In this document: positions 1-5,389 of the stretch, in pieces
Layout: every line of letters starts with the position of its first letter
Numbering within the stretch: position 1 is the first letter of the stretch
Assembly (NCBI GenBank): GCA_937895845.1
Contig: CALBLK010000073.1
Location: 1 to 9,305, forward strand
Origin: an uncultured Prevotella sp.
GTDB taxonomy: Bacteria; Bacteroidota; Bacteroidia; Bacteroidales; Bacteroidaceae
Direction: 5' to 3'
DNA: 9,305 bases
Program-made: the position numbers and the translations under genes
Notes under the pieces: model-generated
Database searches by the model: none
The model's input: the letters and a program-made list of their open reading frames with translations, nothing else
Told to the model about the DNA's origin: nothing

Positions 1-410
1 CTTGTCAAGGTGAATTCCTTGGGGAGTTTTTGCCACTTGCCTTTGTTCGGTACCTTCAGGGCACTGCCTTCCAATTGCCTGAACACCAATACGGAGTCGC
101 CTTTTAGCGCAATCTCGGCGGTGAGGTCTTCGCTCCCGTAGTCGTTGATTAGTGACAGCGTTGCTTTATCATGTTTCTGCTTGCCAGATGTGACAATCCA
201 GACAAAACTGTTGTTCGTCTTGCCCAGATAACCGGGAAGTTCTCCGAACAGCTCGTGACCTGGGATGGTAATGTTGTTATCTTGCAGATTGATTTTTAAA
301 TATACGTTATACTCGTTATTGACAAAATAGCCTTGGAATGTTGTGGCTTGCTGTGAAAATCCCCATAGGGGGGTGATTGCAAGCCAGAAAGCAAGCATCG
401 TCTTTTTCAT
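1..410 (-). CDS. Small secreted protein of unknown function (3' end outside window)
   Basis: Reading leftward from an ATG at 408-410, the frame stays open for 136 codons to the window edge, so the C-terminus is missing. The protein starts MKKTMLAFWLAITPLWGFSQ, a typical Sec signal peptide with likely cleavage near residues 18-21 and no lipobox cysteine, so it should be periplasmic or secreted. The mature part alternates short hydrophobic and polar stretches (QGYFVNNEYNVYLKINL; a later GDSVLVFRQLEG), which suggests a small all-beta domain. I recognise no family or catalytic motif. It lies 88 nt downstream of the 127-aa lipoprotein gene on the same strand and could be a third gene of the pepD unit or have its own promoter. 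A palindrome sits 39-53 nt before the start. By hand count of two lines, GC here is 35-48%, against 58% in one line of pepD. The gene is probably real; its function is unknown. Confidence 0.75.
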   Translation of the reverse strand, partial: MKKTMLAFWLAITPLWGFSQQATTFQGYFVNNEYNVYLKINLQDNNITIPGHELFGELPGYLGKTNNSFVWIVTSGKQKHDKATLSLINDYGSEDLTAEIALKGDSVLVFRQLEGSALKVPNKGKWQKLPKEFTLT

Positions 411-448
411 ATTTCTTTCAGAGCGTTGATTTGGTCAATGTGCTTATT

Positions 449-463
449 TCGGTCAATGACCGA
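449..463. promoter_or_regulatory. Palindrome with an extra direct half-site, possible operator
   Basis: TCGGTCA-A-TGACCGA is a perfect inverted repeat with 7-bp arms and a single central base. The half-site GGTCAATG occurs again as a direct copy at 433-440, 18 bp from the copy at 451-458. Both lie in the 88-nt gap ahead of the small secreted protein. No T-run follows on either strand, so a terminator is unlikely. The arrangement would suit a dimeric regulator, but no regulator gene is present in the window and no clear -7 box is seen next to it. Confidence 0.35.
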
Positions 464-498
464 TTGGGGTTTAATGAATCTGCAAAATGAATGTGTAC

Positions 499-882
499 CT
501 ATTCCTCGTTAATCTTAAATGCGACAACCCTTGTCATGCTGTCGTCAAAATAATAGGTGTCTTGGTGTCTCTTGCCGTTCAGCTCGTAGCTCACGCGCGA
601 CAGCAAGAGCTTTTTTGTCATTCCGCCTGGGGAGTATGTGATGCCGCGCTTGTAGTGGGAGGTGTTCTCCGCACGCTGGCGCAGGTCGCTGATGACGGAG
701 TCGCTGAGCACCTTGGTTGAATCCAGGCTGGTCAACTTGGTCACTTTCAGCCGTGTGGCATCCTTCAGGTTGCTTTTCATGAAATCCTCTGCTATGCGCT
801 TGGCCTTATACTGCTGGCCACATGAAGTGGCCAGCAGTACGGCGGAGCATAATATAAGGTATAGGATGTGTTTTCTTATCAT
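499..882 (-). CDS. Small lipoprotein of unknown function, 127 aa
   Basis: The protein starts MIRKHILYLILCSAVLLATSCG: a positively charged n-region, a hydrophobic core and a relaxed Bacteroidetes-style lipobox with the acceptor cysteine at residue 21. It is therefore predicted to be a signal peptidase II substrate anchored in a membrane. The residues after the cysteine (GQQYKAKR) lack the acidic run of a Bacteroidetes surface-export signal, so a periplasm-facing anchor is more likely. The mature domain is about 105 residues, with a charged helical first half (AEDFMKSNLKDATRLKV) and a strand-rich end (VSYELNGKRHQDTYYFDD). I recognise no named family. The start lies 7 nt after the pepD stop, so the two are almost certainly co-transcribed, although one product is cytosolic and the other exported. 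The gene is well supported; its function is unknown. Confidence 0.85.
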   Translation of the reverse strand: MIRKHILYLILCSAVLLATSCGQQYKAKRIAEDFMKSNLKDATRLKVTKLTSLDSTKVLSDSVISDLRQRAENTSHYKRGITYSPGGMTKKLLLSRVSYELNGKRHQDTYYFDDSMTRVVAFKINEE

Positions 883-889
883 ATACTTG

Positions 890-2338
890 TTATACGTTCT
901 TCAGTATTTCAATCAAGTGCCTCCAAACCATGTCTACGGTGGGAATCAGCAGACACTCGTCAGGGGTATGCACATGCCGGAGAGTGGGGCCGAACGACAC
1001 CATGTCGAGGTTGGGGTAGCGCTCGGAGAACAGTCCGCATTCCAGACCGGCGTGAATACCTTTCACCTCGGGCTTCTTGCCAAACAGCCGTTCGTAAGTC
1101 TCCGACACGATGGCGGTCAGCTTGCTGTCGGGATTCATCTTCCATGCCGGGTAGCCGTCGTTCTGGCTTACGCTGGCGCCTGCCAGCTCAAATGCGGCGG
1201 CAACCGTATTGCACTCGTTCTCCAAGTTGCTCATCACGTTGCTCCGTTGCGAGGCCACCACTGTTACCGTGCTGTCGCCGGTCACCACGCTGGCCACGTT
1301 GCTCGACGTCTCGACCATCCATGCAAGGGCCTCGTCCTGGCACATGGCAAACACCCCGTTGTCAACAGCCTGAAGGGCCCTGATGATGTTCAGGCCGGTA
1401 GCGGCGGGTATAACCTGCCGGCTGTCTGTGCTGCCCATGGCAAACTCCATCTCGGTGTCGGTCACATGAAACTCCTCCTCAACATTTGCGGTAAACACGT
1501 TCCAGTCGGCCTTGACTTTTTCCTTGTCCTTGCCGGGCACCGCTATCACAAAGCTGCCGTCTCGCGGAATGGCGTTGTGCATGCGACCGGAGTCGAATGC
1601 GGCCAGGCGGATGTCGTATTTCTTGGTCTCAAGATAAAGGAAGCGTGCGAGAATCTTGATAGCGTTGGCGCGCTTCTTCTCGATGTCATCGCCTGAGTGC
1701 CCGCCCTTGAGCCCCTTGACAGACCCTTTGATGAAGAAACTGCCTTCCGGGGCATCCTCGCGGCTGAAAGTGAATGTCGCTGTCGTTGTCTTGCCGCCGG
1801 CGCACGACACAAACACCTGTCCCTCGTCCTCGCTGTCAAGGTTGATGAGGTAGTCACCCGTCATAAACCCAGCCTCCATGCCGTTGGCACCAGTGAGCTG
1901 GGTCTCTTCGTCGCGTGTGAAAACACACTCCAGCGGGCCGTGCTCGATGTCATCGGCCTCAAGGATGGCCAGCTCAATGGCCACACCGATGCCGTCATCG
2001 GCACCAAGGGTCGTTCCCCTTGCCTTGAGCCACTCGCCGTCGACATAGGTCTGGATGGCATCTTTCTCAAAGTCAAAGTCAACGTCAACCAGCTTGTCGC
2101 ACACCATGTCCATGTGACTCTGCAGAATCACCGTTTTCCTGTTCTCGTAGCCCGGAGTGGCCGGCTTGCGGATAATCACGTTCCCGGTCTTGTCCACCCG
2201 GGTGTCCAGCCCGTGGCTCTCGCCCCAGTTTTTAAGGTACTCAATCATTTTCTCCTCTTTTTTGGAGGGGCGTGGAATCGCGTTGATTTTTGCGAATTGC
2301 TCAAAAACGCATTTCGGCTTCAGTTCTATTTTACCCAT
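890..2338 (-). CDS. pepD: Cytosolic non-specific dipeptidase / aminoacyl-histidine dipeptidase (M20 family)
   Basis: A 482-aa cytosolic metallopeptidase of the M20 (PepD/PepT-like) clan that hydrolyses Xaa-His and other dipeptides and so recycles amino acids from peptides. E. coli PepD is about 485 aa, so the length is normal. Visible active-site motifs in order: QSHMDMV with metal ligand His75 and Asp77; GADDG with bridging Asp114/115; DEET with the catalytic base and ligand Glu144/145; NLDSED with ligand Asp168; GGHSG (212-216) at the dimerisation lid; and RHVHTPDE with a C-terminal His (455/457) in the place of the last metal ligand. There is no signal peptide. The start MGKIELKPKCVFEQF matches where family members begin. 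It is the first gene of a minus-strand unit, with a lipoprotein gene 7 nt downstream. A minus-strand -7-like box lies about 65 nt upstream of the start. No frameshift or missing key residue is seen. Confidence 0.96.
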   Translation of the reverse strand: MGKIELKPKCVFEQFAKINAIPRPSKKEEKMIEYLKNWGESHGLDTRVDKTGNVIIRKPATPGYENRKTVILQSHMDMVCDKLVDVDFDFEKDAIQTYVDGEWLKARGTTLGADDGIGVAIELAILEADDIEHGPLECVFTRDEETQLTGANGMEAGFMTGDYLINLDSEDEGQVFVSCAGGKTTTATFTFSREDAPEGSFFIKGSVKGLKGGHSGDDIEKKRANAIKILARFLYLETKKYDIRLAAFDSGRMHNAIPRDGSFVIAVPGKDKEKVKADWNVFTANVEEEFHVTDTEMEFAMGSTDSRQVIPAATGLNIIRALQAVDNGVFAMCQDEALAWMVETSSNVASVVTGDSTVTVVASQRSNVMSNLENECNTVAAAFELAGASVSQNDGYPAWKMNPDSKLTAIVSETYERLFGKKPEVKGIHAGLECGLFSERYPNLDMVSFGPTLRHVHTPDECLLIPTVDMVWRHLIEILKNV

Positions 2339-2389
2339 TATTGACTATTTTTTTTAAATGATTAACCTGCTTATTTGGTGAATTTGCAT

Positions 2390-2397
2390 TACCTTTG
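2390..2397 (+). promoter_or_regulatory. -7 box of a Bacteroidetes promoter for the small membrane protein/Skp unit
   Basis: TACCTTTG matches the Bacteroidetes -7 consensus TAnnTTTG. It lies 19 nt before the ATG at 2417, so transcription would start near 2404 with a very short leader. No good -33 TTTG is seen at the expected 19-20 nt; the TTTG at 2374-2377 is too close. The position also argues against the upstream in-frame ATG at 2375, which would precede the transcript start. Confidence 0.55.
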
Positions 2398-2402
2398 TAC
2401 CG

Positions 2403-2410
2403 CAAAAGTA
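2403..2410 (-). promoter_or_regulatory. Possible -7 box for the pepD unit
   Basis: Read on the minus strand this is TACTTTTG, a TAnnTTTG match about 65 nt before the pepD ATG. It faces the plus-strand box at 2390-2397 with only 5 nt between them. No -33 match is evident, so the call is tentative. Confidence 0.4.
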
Positions 2411-2416
2411 CTGATT

Positions 2417-2647
2417 ATGATTGAGATATTGGCCGTTACAGCGTTAATAATTGCTATTGGTATGGTTTTTTTGTGCGTAAAAATCATTTTTATGCGACAG
2501 GGAAGCTTTTCCTCCCAGCACATCCATGACAATCCGGGGCTGAGGGCAAGGGGCATCCGTTGCGTGCTGGACCAGGACCGGGATCTGCGCTCGGCCAGCA
2601 GTCATGCGGTCAGTGAACGCCAGGGCAGGGCGGACAGCCCGCAATGA
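2417..2647 (+). CDS. Small single-pass membrane protein, 76 aa, unknown function
   Basis: The protein begins with one hydrophobic segment at about residues 3-24 (EILAVTALIIAIGMVFLCVK), followed by a polar, mostly charged tail of about 50 residues (GSFSSQHIHDNPGLRARGIR, then CVLDQDRDLR). The short N-terminus and basic KIIFMRQ after the helix suggest the tail lies in the cytoplasm. I chose the ATG at 2417 over the in-frame ATG at 2375 because the hydrophobic helix starts right after it and the -7 promoter box lies between the two. From memory, the pattern helix, G.F, H, LR..GI.C, QDR resembles a short conserved membrane protein seen in Bacteroidales; no function is known to me. The stop is 25 nt before the lipidated Skp-like gene, so the two probably share a transcript. 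Confidence 0.72.
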   Translation: MIEILAVTALIIAIGMVFLCVKIIFMRQGSFSSQHIHDNPGLRARGIRCVLDQDRDLRSASSHAVSERQGRADSPQ

Positions 2648-2672
2648 AAAGAACAAAAATACAAATAAAATT

Positions 2673-3290
2673 ATGAAGAAAAAACAGTTTTTATGTGCCT
2701 TGTCGGTGGCAGCTCTGACAGGTGTTTTGTTAGTCTCGTGCAACAAGGCGAATCCTCAAATGGACGAGAAACCGGCAGAGGCAGGACAGCAGACCGGAGG
2801 GATGAAAATCGCTTATGTGGAGGTGGACTCCCTGATGTCGCAGTACACATTCTGCAAGGAGTACTCGCTCATTTTGCAGAAAAAGAGCAACAATGCGCGC
2901 AACACGCTGAACCAGAAGGGGCAGCAGTTGCAGGCCGCTGCCGCCAACTTTGAGCGCAAGCTCCAGAACAACGGCTTTGCAAGTCGCGATGAGGCCGCCA
3001 GAGTGCAGGCCGCCATCCAGCGCCAGCAGCAAGACCTGCAGGAGTTGCAAAACCGCTTGGGCAGTGAGCTGGACGCAGAGACTGCCAAATATAATGCAGC
3101 TCTGCGTGACTCGCTCCAGAACTTCCTGAAACAGTATAATAAGGCCAAGCACTTTGACCTGATTCTTTCCAAGGCTGGCGACAACATCCTTTACGCAGAG
3201 AAGCACCATGACATCACTAAGGATGTCATCAACGGACTGAACAAGTGTTACAAGTCCACGATGAAAAAAGAGGTAGAGAAGAAAAAGTAG
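2673..3290 (+). CDS. OmpH/Skp-family periplasmic chaperone, predicted lipoprotein, 205 aa
   Basis: Skp/OmpH proteins form jellyfish-shaped trimers that hold unfolded outer-membrane proteins in the periplasm. The core begins with the family's first strand, MKIAYVEVDSLM (about 44-55). A long Gln/Ala/Glu-rich coiled coil follows (about 60-155, including QAAIQRQQQDLQELQNRL), and then the returning segment with LILSKAGDNILYAEKHHDIT near the C-terminus. Unlike soluble E. coli Skp, it carries a lipoprotein signal, MKKKQFLCALSVAALTGVLL then VSC, with Cys23 as acceptor, and a linker of about 20 residues before the domain. Lipidated Skp-like proteins are common in Bacteroidetes. The ATG at 2673 is used because the frame's longer 5' extension (from 2604) overlaps the preceding gene and would bury the signal peptide. 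It follows the 76-aa membrane protein by 25 nt. The client range is not known; a general envelope-stress role is possible. Confidence 0.88.
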   Translation: MKKKQFLCALSVAALTGVLLVSCNKANPQMDEKPAEAGQQTGGMKIAYVEVDSLMSQYTFCKEYSLILQKKSNNARNTLNQKGQQLQAAAANFERKLQNNGFASRDEAARVQAAIQRQQQDLQELQNRLGSELDAETAKYNAALRDSLQNFLKQYNKAKHFDLILSKAGDNILYAEKHHDITKDVINGLNKCYKSTMKKEVEKKK

Positions 3291-3355
3291 GTCAGCAGGA
3301 GCACATGGGGAATGTCCCATTTTCCGCCTGGTCATTGGCTGCGGGTTCATACCGC

Positions 3356-3458
3356 GCTGCGATACGAACCAAGTGGCGTGACGGAACGGTGCGTTTCGTG
3401 CTGCGATATGGGCCAAGTGGCGTGACGGAACGGTGCGTTTCTTGCTGCGATATGGGCC
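3356..3458. repeat. 44-bp tandem repeat, two full copies plus a third partial copy
   Basis: Copy 1 is 3356-3399, copy 2 is 3400-3443 and a third start covers 3444-3458 before similarity fades. Copies 1 and 2 differ at 4 of 44 positions. A 29-nt block (3369-3397 and 3413-3441) is identical, and the first 15 nt of copy 3 match copy 2 exactly. Each unit contains AACG-GTG-CGTT, a small internal stem. It is not a CRISPR array, because there are no unique spacers and no cas genes. Confidence 0.9.
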
Positions 3459-3467
3459 GGATGGCTT

Positions 3468-3490
3468 GCCAAAAGCGACTGTTGTTTGGC
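3468..3490. other. Small hairpin after the tandem repeat
   Basis: GCCAAA (3468-3473) and TTTGGC (3485-3490) form a perfect 6-bp stem with an 11-nt loop. No T-run follows on the plus strand (TCGTCC), so it is not a classical terminator. It may be the edge structure of the repeat element or chance. Confidence 0.25.
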
Positions 3491-3592
3491 TCGTCCGGCT
3501 ATGAGGGACATTTCAGTCATGCACAATCCCTAGTGTGTTTTGGCTAAAGAGACTTTTTTATGGATAAATATTGCTAAATAAAGCCGCTGGAG

Positions 3593-3623
3593 TTTGCTGT
3601 ATTGAAGATTTTCCATAATTTTG
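3593..3623 (+). promoter_or_regulatory. Ferritin promoter, full Bacteroidetes consensus
   Basis: TTTG at 3593-3596 (-33) and TAATTTTG at 3616-3623 (-7) are separated by exactly 19 nt, matching TTTG-N19-TAnnTTTG used by the primary sigma factor in Bacteroidetes. The predicted start near 3630 leaves a leader of about 55 nt before the ferritin ATG. The AT-rich stretch just upstream (3543-3580) would favour strong transcription. Confidence 0.8.
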
Positions 3624-3628
3624 TATGT

Positions 3629-3648
3629 GCGGCTGAAAGGTCGGCCGC
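3629..3648 (+). other. Hairpin at the 5' end of the ferritin leader
   Basis: GCGGC (3629-3633) pairs with GCCGC (3644-3648), and a T-G wobble can extend the stem to 6 bp with an 8-nt loop. It starts at about the predicted transcription start, so it would cap the mRNA 5' end. It could protect the transcript or affect translation; no known riboswitch is recognised. Confidence 0.35.
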
Positions 3649-3685
3649 TGCAATTAAGTTTAACAACCAATAAAACAAAAAGACT

Positions 3686-4207
3686 ATGCTGAATAAGAAA
3701 GTTGAAGAGGCTCTCAACGCCCAAATCAATGCCGAGATGTGGTCGGCTTATCTGTATTTGTCAATGGCTGCGTACGCCCATGCAAACGGTAACCCCGGTA
3801 TAGGCAACTGGTTTCAGGTGCAGTTTCGTGAGGAGCTGGACCATGCAAAGATACTGTTCAACTACGTCATCCAGCGCAATGGCCGGGTAGATCTGAAGGC
3901 CATTGATGCCGTGCCCACCACCTGGGATTCGCCGCTAGCCGTGTTTGAGGCAACGCTTGCACACGAGCAGAAAGTGACCTCGCTGATAAACAGTCTGCTG
4001 GCTCTGGCAACCGCTGAGAACGACTTTGCCACGCAGAGTATGCTCAAGTGGTTTGTTGACGAGCAGGTAGAGGAAGAGGAGAACGCCCATAACATCATTG
4101 ACAACTTGAAGATGGTCAAGGACAATGGCTATGGGCTGTATGTGCTTGACAAAGAGCTCAGCGCGCGCACATACGTTCAGGCTCCGCCACTGGTTGGCAA
4201 GGAATAA
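3686..4207 (+). CDS. ftnA: Bacterial non-haem ferritin, 173 aa
   Basis: Ferritin subunits assemble into a cytosolic 24-mer shell that oxidises Fe(II) and stores ferric mineral, limiting iron-driven oxidative damage. The protein is a four-helix bundle of normal length. All ferroxidase-centre residues of E. coli FtnA are at the same numbers: Glu17, Tyr24, Glu50, His53, Glu94 and Gln127, with Glu49, Glu126, Glu129 and Glu130 available for the third iron site. Motifs are EELDHA (49-54), AHEQK (92-96) and DEQVEEEE (125-132). It lacks the single haem-ligand Met52 of bacterioferritin (Asp52 here), which supports FtnA. The ATG at 3686 is preceded by an A-rich leader (CAATAAAACAAAAAGACT), usual for this phylum. 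It is a single-gene unit with its own strong promoter and a strong terminator. No Fur-like or OxyR-like site was identified. The symbol ftnA follows E. coli usage; some Bacteroidales annotations use ftn. Confidence 0.97.
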   Translation: MLNKKVEEALNAQINAEMWSAYLYLSMAAYAHANGNPGIGNWFQVQFREELDHAKILFNYVIQRNGRVDLKAIDAVPTTWDSPLAVFEATLAHEQKVTSLINSLLALATAENDFATQSMLKWFVDEQVEEEENAHNIIDNLKMVKDNGYGLYVLDKELSARTYVQAPPLVGKE

Positions 4208-4231
4208 GCCGAACTTATACGGGGAAATACA

Positions 4232-4276
4232 GAGTGGCCCCAAGCAGCTGTGCTGCTTGGGGCCACTCGTGTTTTT
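4232..4276 (+). terminator. Strong intrinsic terminator after ferritin
   Basis: GAGTGGCCCCAAGCAGC (4232-4248) and its exact complement (4252-4268) form a perfect 17-bp stem with a TGT loop, followed by GTGTTTTT. It lies 24 nt after the ferritin stop. The porin gene converges from the other side and ends at 4292, so the same hairpin could also stop or protect that transcript, although the minus-strand tail (TGTATTTCCC) is only weakly T-rich. Confidence 0.9.
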
Positions 4277-4291
4277 GGTGGACTCTCACAT

Positions 4292-5377
4292 TCAGAACCT
4301 CACGCTCACCTGGCAGTCTATCATGCTGTAGTTATGCTTGTCTGAGGTGCGGTCGTTCACGAATACATAGTGGGCCTGCACCTTTATCCGCTTGAGAAAA
4401 ATGTAGTCGGCTCCCAACTCATACTGGCTCTTGCTGTAAGCCCAGTCAGCGCGGTCGCGGTAGACATCGTAGCGGCCCTTGATGTGGCATACATTCTTCT
4501 TGACGGGCGCAATGAGTGCGGCATACCATCCATCTGCCTTGTCGCCGTTACCTTTGAGGCTGGTGTCTGAACTGGAAGAACTGCTGAATGCCTGTCCCTG
4601 GCTGTGTATGTATTCCGAACGCAAAGTCCAGTCGTCACGCTTGTATTCGCCGCTGATGGCATAGCGGTTGCGCGCAACGCTCACCCGACGCTTGGCTTTG
4701 CCATCGTCCGTTCTCTCGTGGGCAAGCGAACCGTGCCAGCCGGAGGCACCGATACGGAGGCCACTGACAGGCATCAGCCAGAAAATTCCAATCAGGTCCT
4801 TGCTGTTGTTCAGATCGCTCATGTTCGTTCCCTGTCCGTTGTAAACGCCCACCTGATAGTGAAGCAGGTTGCGCCCGCTGGCATCGGGCAGCAGGTCACC
4901 CTGTAGCTGGATGCCGATGTCGCGCCCGTTGCTCGCCTGTTCGCCCGCACGGTCGCTGAACCCTGTCAGCTTGTTGATGGCCTGGGCGTAGCTGATGAAC
5001 CCCTGGTCAATGGGATGCATGGGATTCTCAAAAGAGAACGGACGCTTGAACTGGCCGGCCTTGATTTTGGCAAAACTGTATTTCTGCCATTCCAGAAAGG
5101 CGTCAACCATGCGTGGCCCGCTTGACGAGCCTGGAGTGCCGTTGAGCTGAACCTGCACGCGGTAGCTGAAGTCGTTGAGGATTTTCCCGTCGGCTGACAC
5201 GCGCACAAGACGCGTGCTGAAATTGTCCTTTGGTGTCTTGTCCCTTTGCGATGAGTACTGGTATTCGCCAATGACATAACCTCCTAACTTTATGCCCTTG
5301 AACCATTCGCCTTGCGCCGGTGCGCTTGTGACAAGCAGCCCCGGCAAGGCAAGTGAAAGCAGTGCCTTCTTTGTCAT
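4292..5377 (-). CDS. Outer-membrane porin of the OprO/OprP (phosphate-selective porin) type, 361 aa
   Basis: A signal peptide, MTKKALLSLALPGLLVTSAP then AQG, is followed by a chain rich in alternating aromatic and polar residues, ending in VSVRF. A terminal Phe is the usual beta-barrel assembly signal. Family-like features are GGYVIGEYQYS near the N-terminus, FSTRLVRVSADGKILNDFSY (strand pairs with short turns), VDAFLEWQKYSFAKIKAGQF, then KRPFSFENP, typical of Porin_O_P proteins where the barrel passes the constriction zone. A Ser-rich stretch near residue 265 (AFSSSSSSDTSLKGNGDK) is probably an extracellular loop. The family's named substrate is phosphate or polyphosphate, but specificity cannot be read here and many Bacteroidetes members are unassigned. 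It begins 12 nt after the rlmD stop, so it is probably the second gene of that transcript; there is no room for a separate full promoter in the gap. No TonB box or plug domain is present, which rules out a SusC-type receptor. Confidence 0.85.
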   Translation of the reverse strand: MTKKALLSLALPGLLVTSAPAQGEWFKGIKLGGYVIGEYQYSSQRDKTPKDNFSTRLVRVSADGKILNDFSYRVQVQLNGTPGSSSGPRMVDAFLEWQKYSFAKIKAGQFKRPFSFENPMHPIDQGFISYAQAINKLTGFSDRAGEQASNGRDIGIQLQGDLLPDASGRNLLHYQVGVYNGQGTNMSDLNNSKDLIGIFWLMPVSGLRIGASGWHGSLAHERTDDGKAKRRVSVARNRYAISGEYKRDDWTLRSEYIHSQGQAFSSSSSSDTSLKGNGDKADGWYAALIAPVKKNVCHIKGRYDVYRDRADWAYSKSQYELGADYIFLKRIKVQAHYVFVNDRTSDKHNYSMIDCQVSVRF

Positions 5378-5389
5378 TTAGCTTTTGGG

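Larger units (their letters stand above)
3291..3592. other. Long intergenic region with repeats and hairpins, no convincing gene
   Basis: About 300 nt separate the Skp-like gene from the ferritin promoter. A weak terminator-like element lies just after the Skp stop: ATGGG (3305-3309) and CCCAT (3316-3320) could pair and are followed by TTTT. Next come a 44-bp tandem repeat (3356-3458) and a 6-bp hairpin (3468-3490). Open frames crossing it have no homology I recognise, and the 44-bp period is not a multiple of three, so translation of the repeat would change frame from copy to copy. Confidence 0.6.

Noticed and set aside
662..1696. Long plus-strand open frame of 344 codons opposite pepD (and another at 1697-2344)
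   Set aside because: They lie antisense to a pepD gene with all active-site motifs, have no family resemblance, and arise from GC-rich codon usage on the other strand.
2375..2416. Upstream ATG (2375) as start of the 76-aa membrane protein
   Set aside because: It precedes the -7 box at 2390-2397 and would add 14 residues before the hydrophobic helix without matching a signal.
2730..3416. Minus-strand open frame of 228 codons
   Set aside because: Antisense shadow of the Skp-like gene; rich in Leu/Val runs made from the complement of Gln/Lys codons, with no promoter or motif.
3356..3458. CRISPR array
   Set aside because: Repeats are directly adjacent with no unique spacers and there are no cas genes.
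3311..3512. Distant 8-bp inverted repeat AATGTCCC / GGGACATT flanking the intergenic repeat region, as possible mobile-element ends
   Set aside because: Only 8 bp without extension, no target-site duplication, and no transposase; chance is likely.
3245..3547. Plus-strand open frame of 100 codons across the tandem repeat
   Set aside because: It begins inside the Skp gene, the repeat period shifts its frame in each copy, and no motif or promoter supports it.
3530..3724. Minus-strand open frame of 64 codons
   Set aside because: It runs over the ferritin start and its full-consensus promoter, and shows no recognisable domain.
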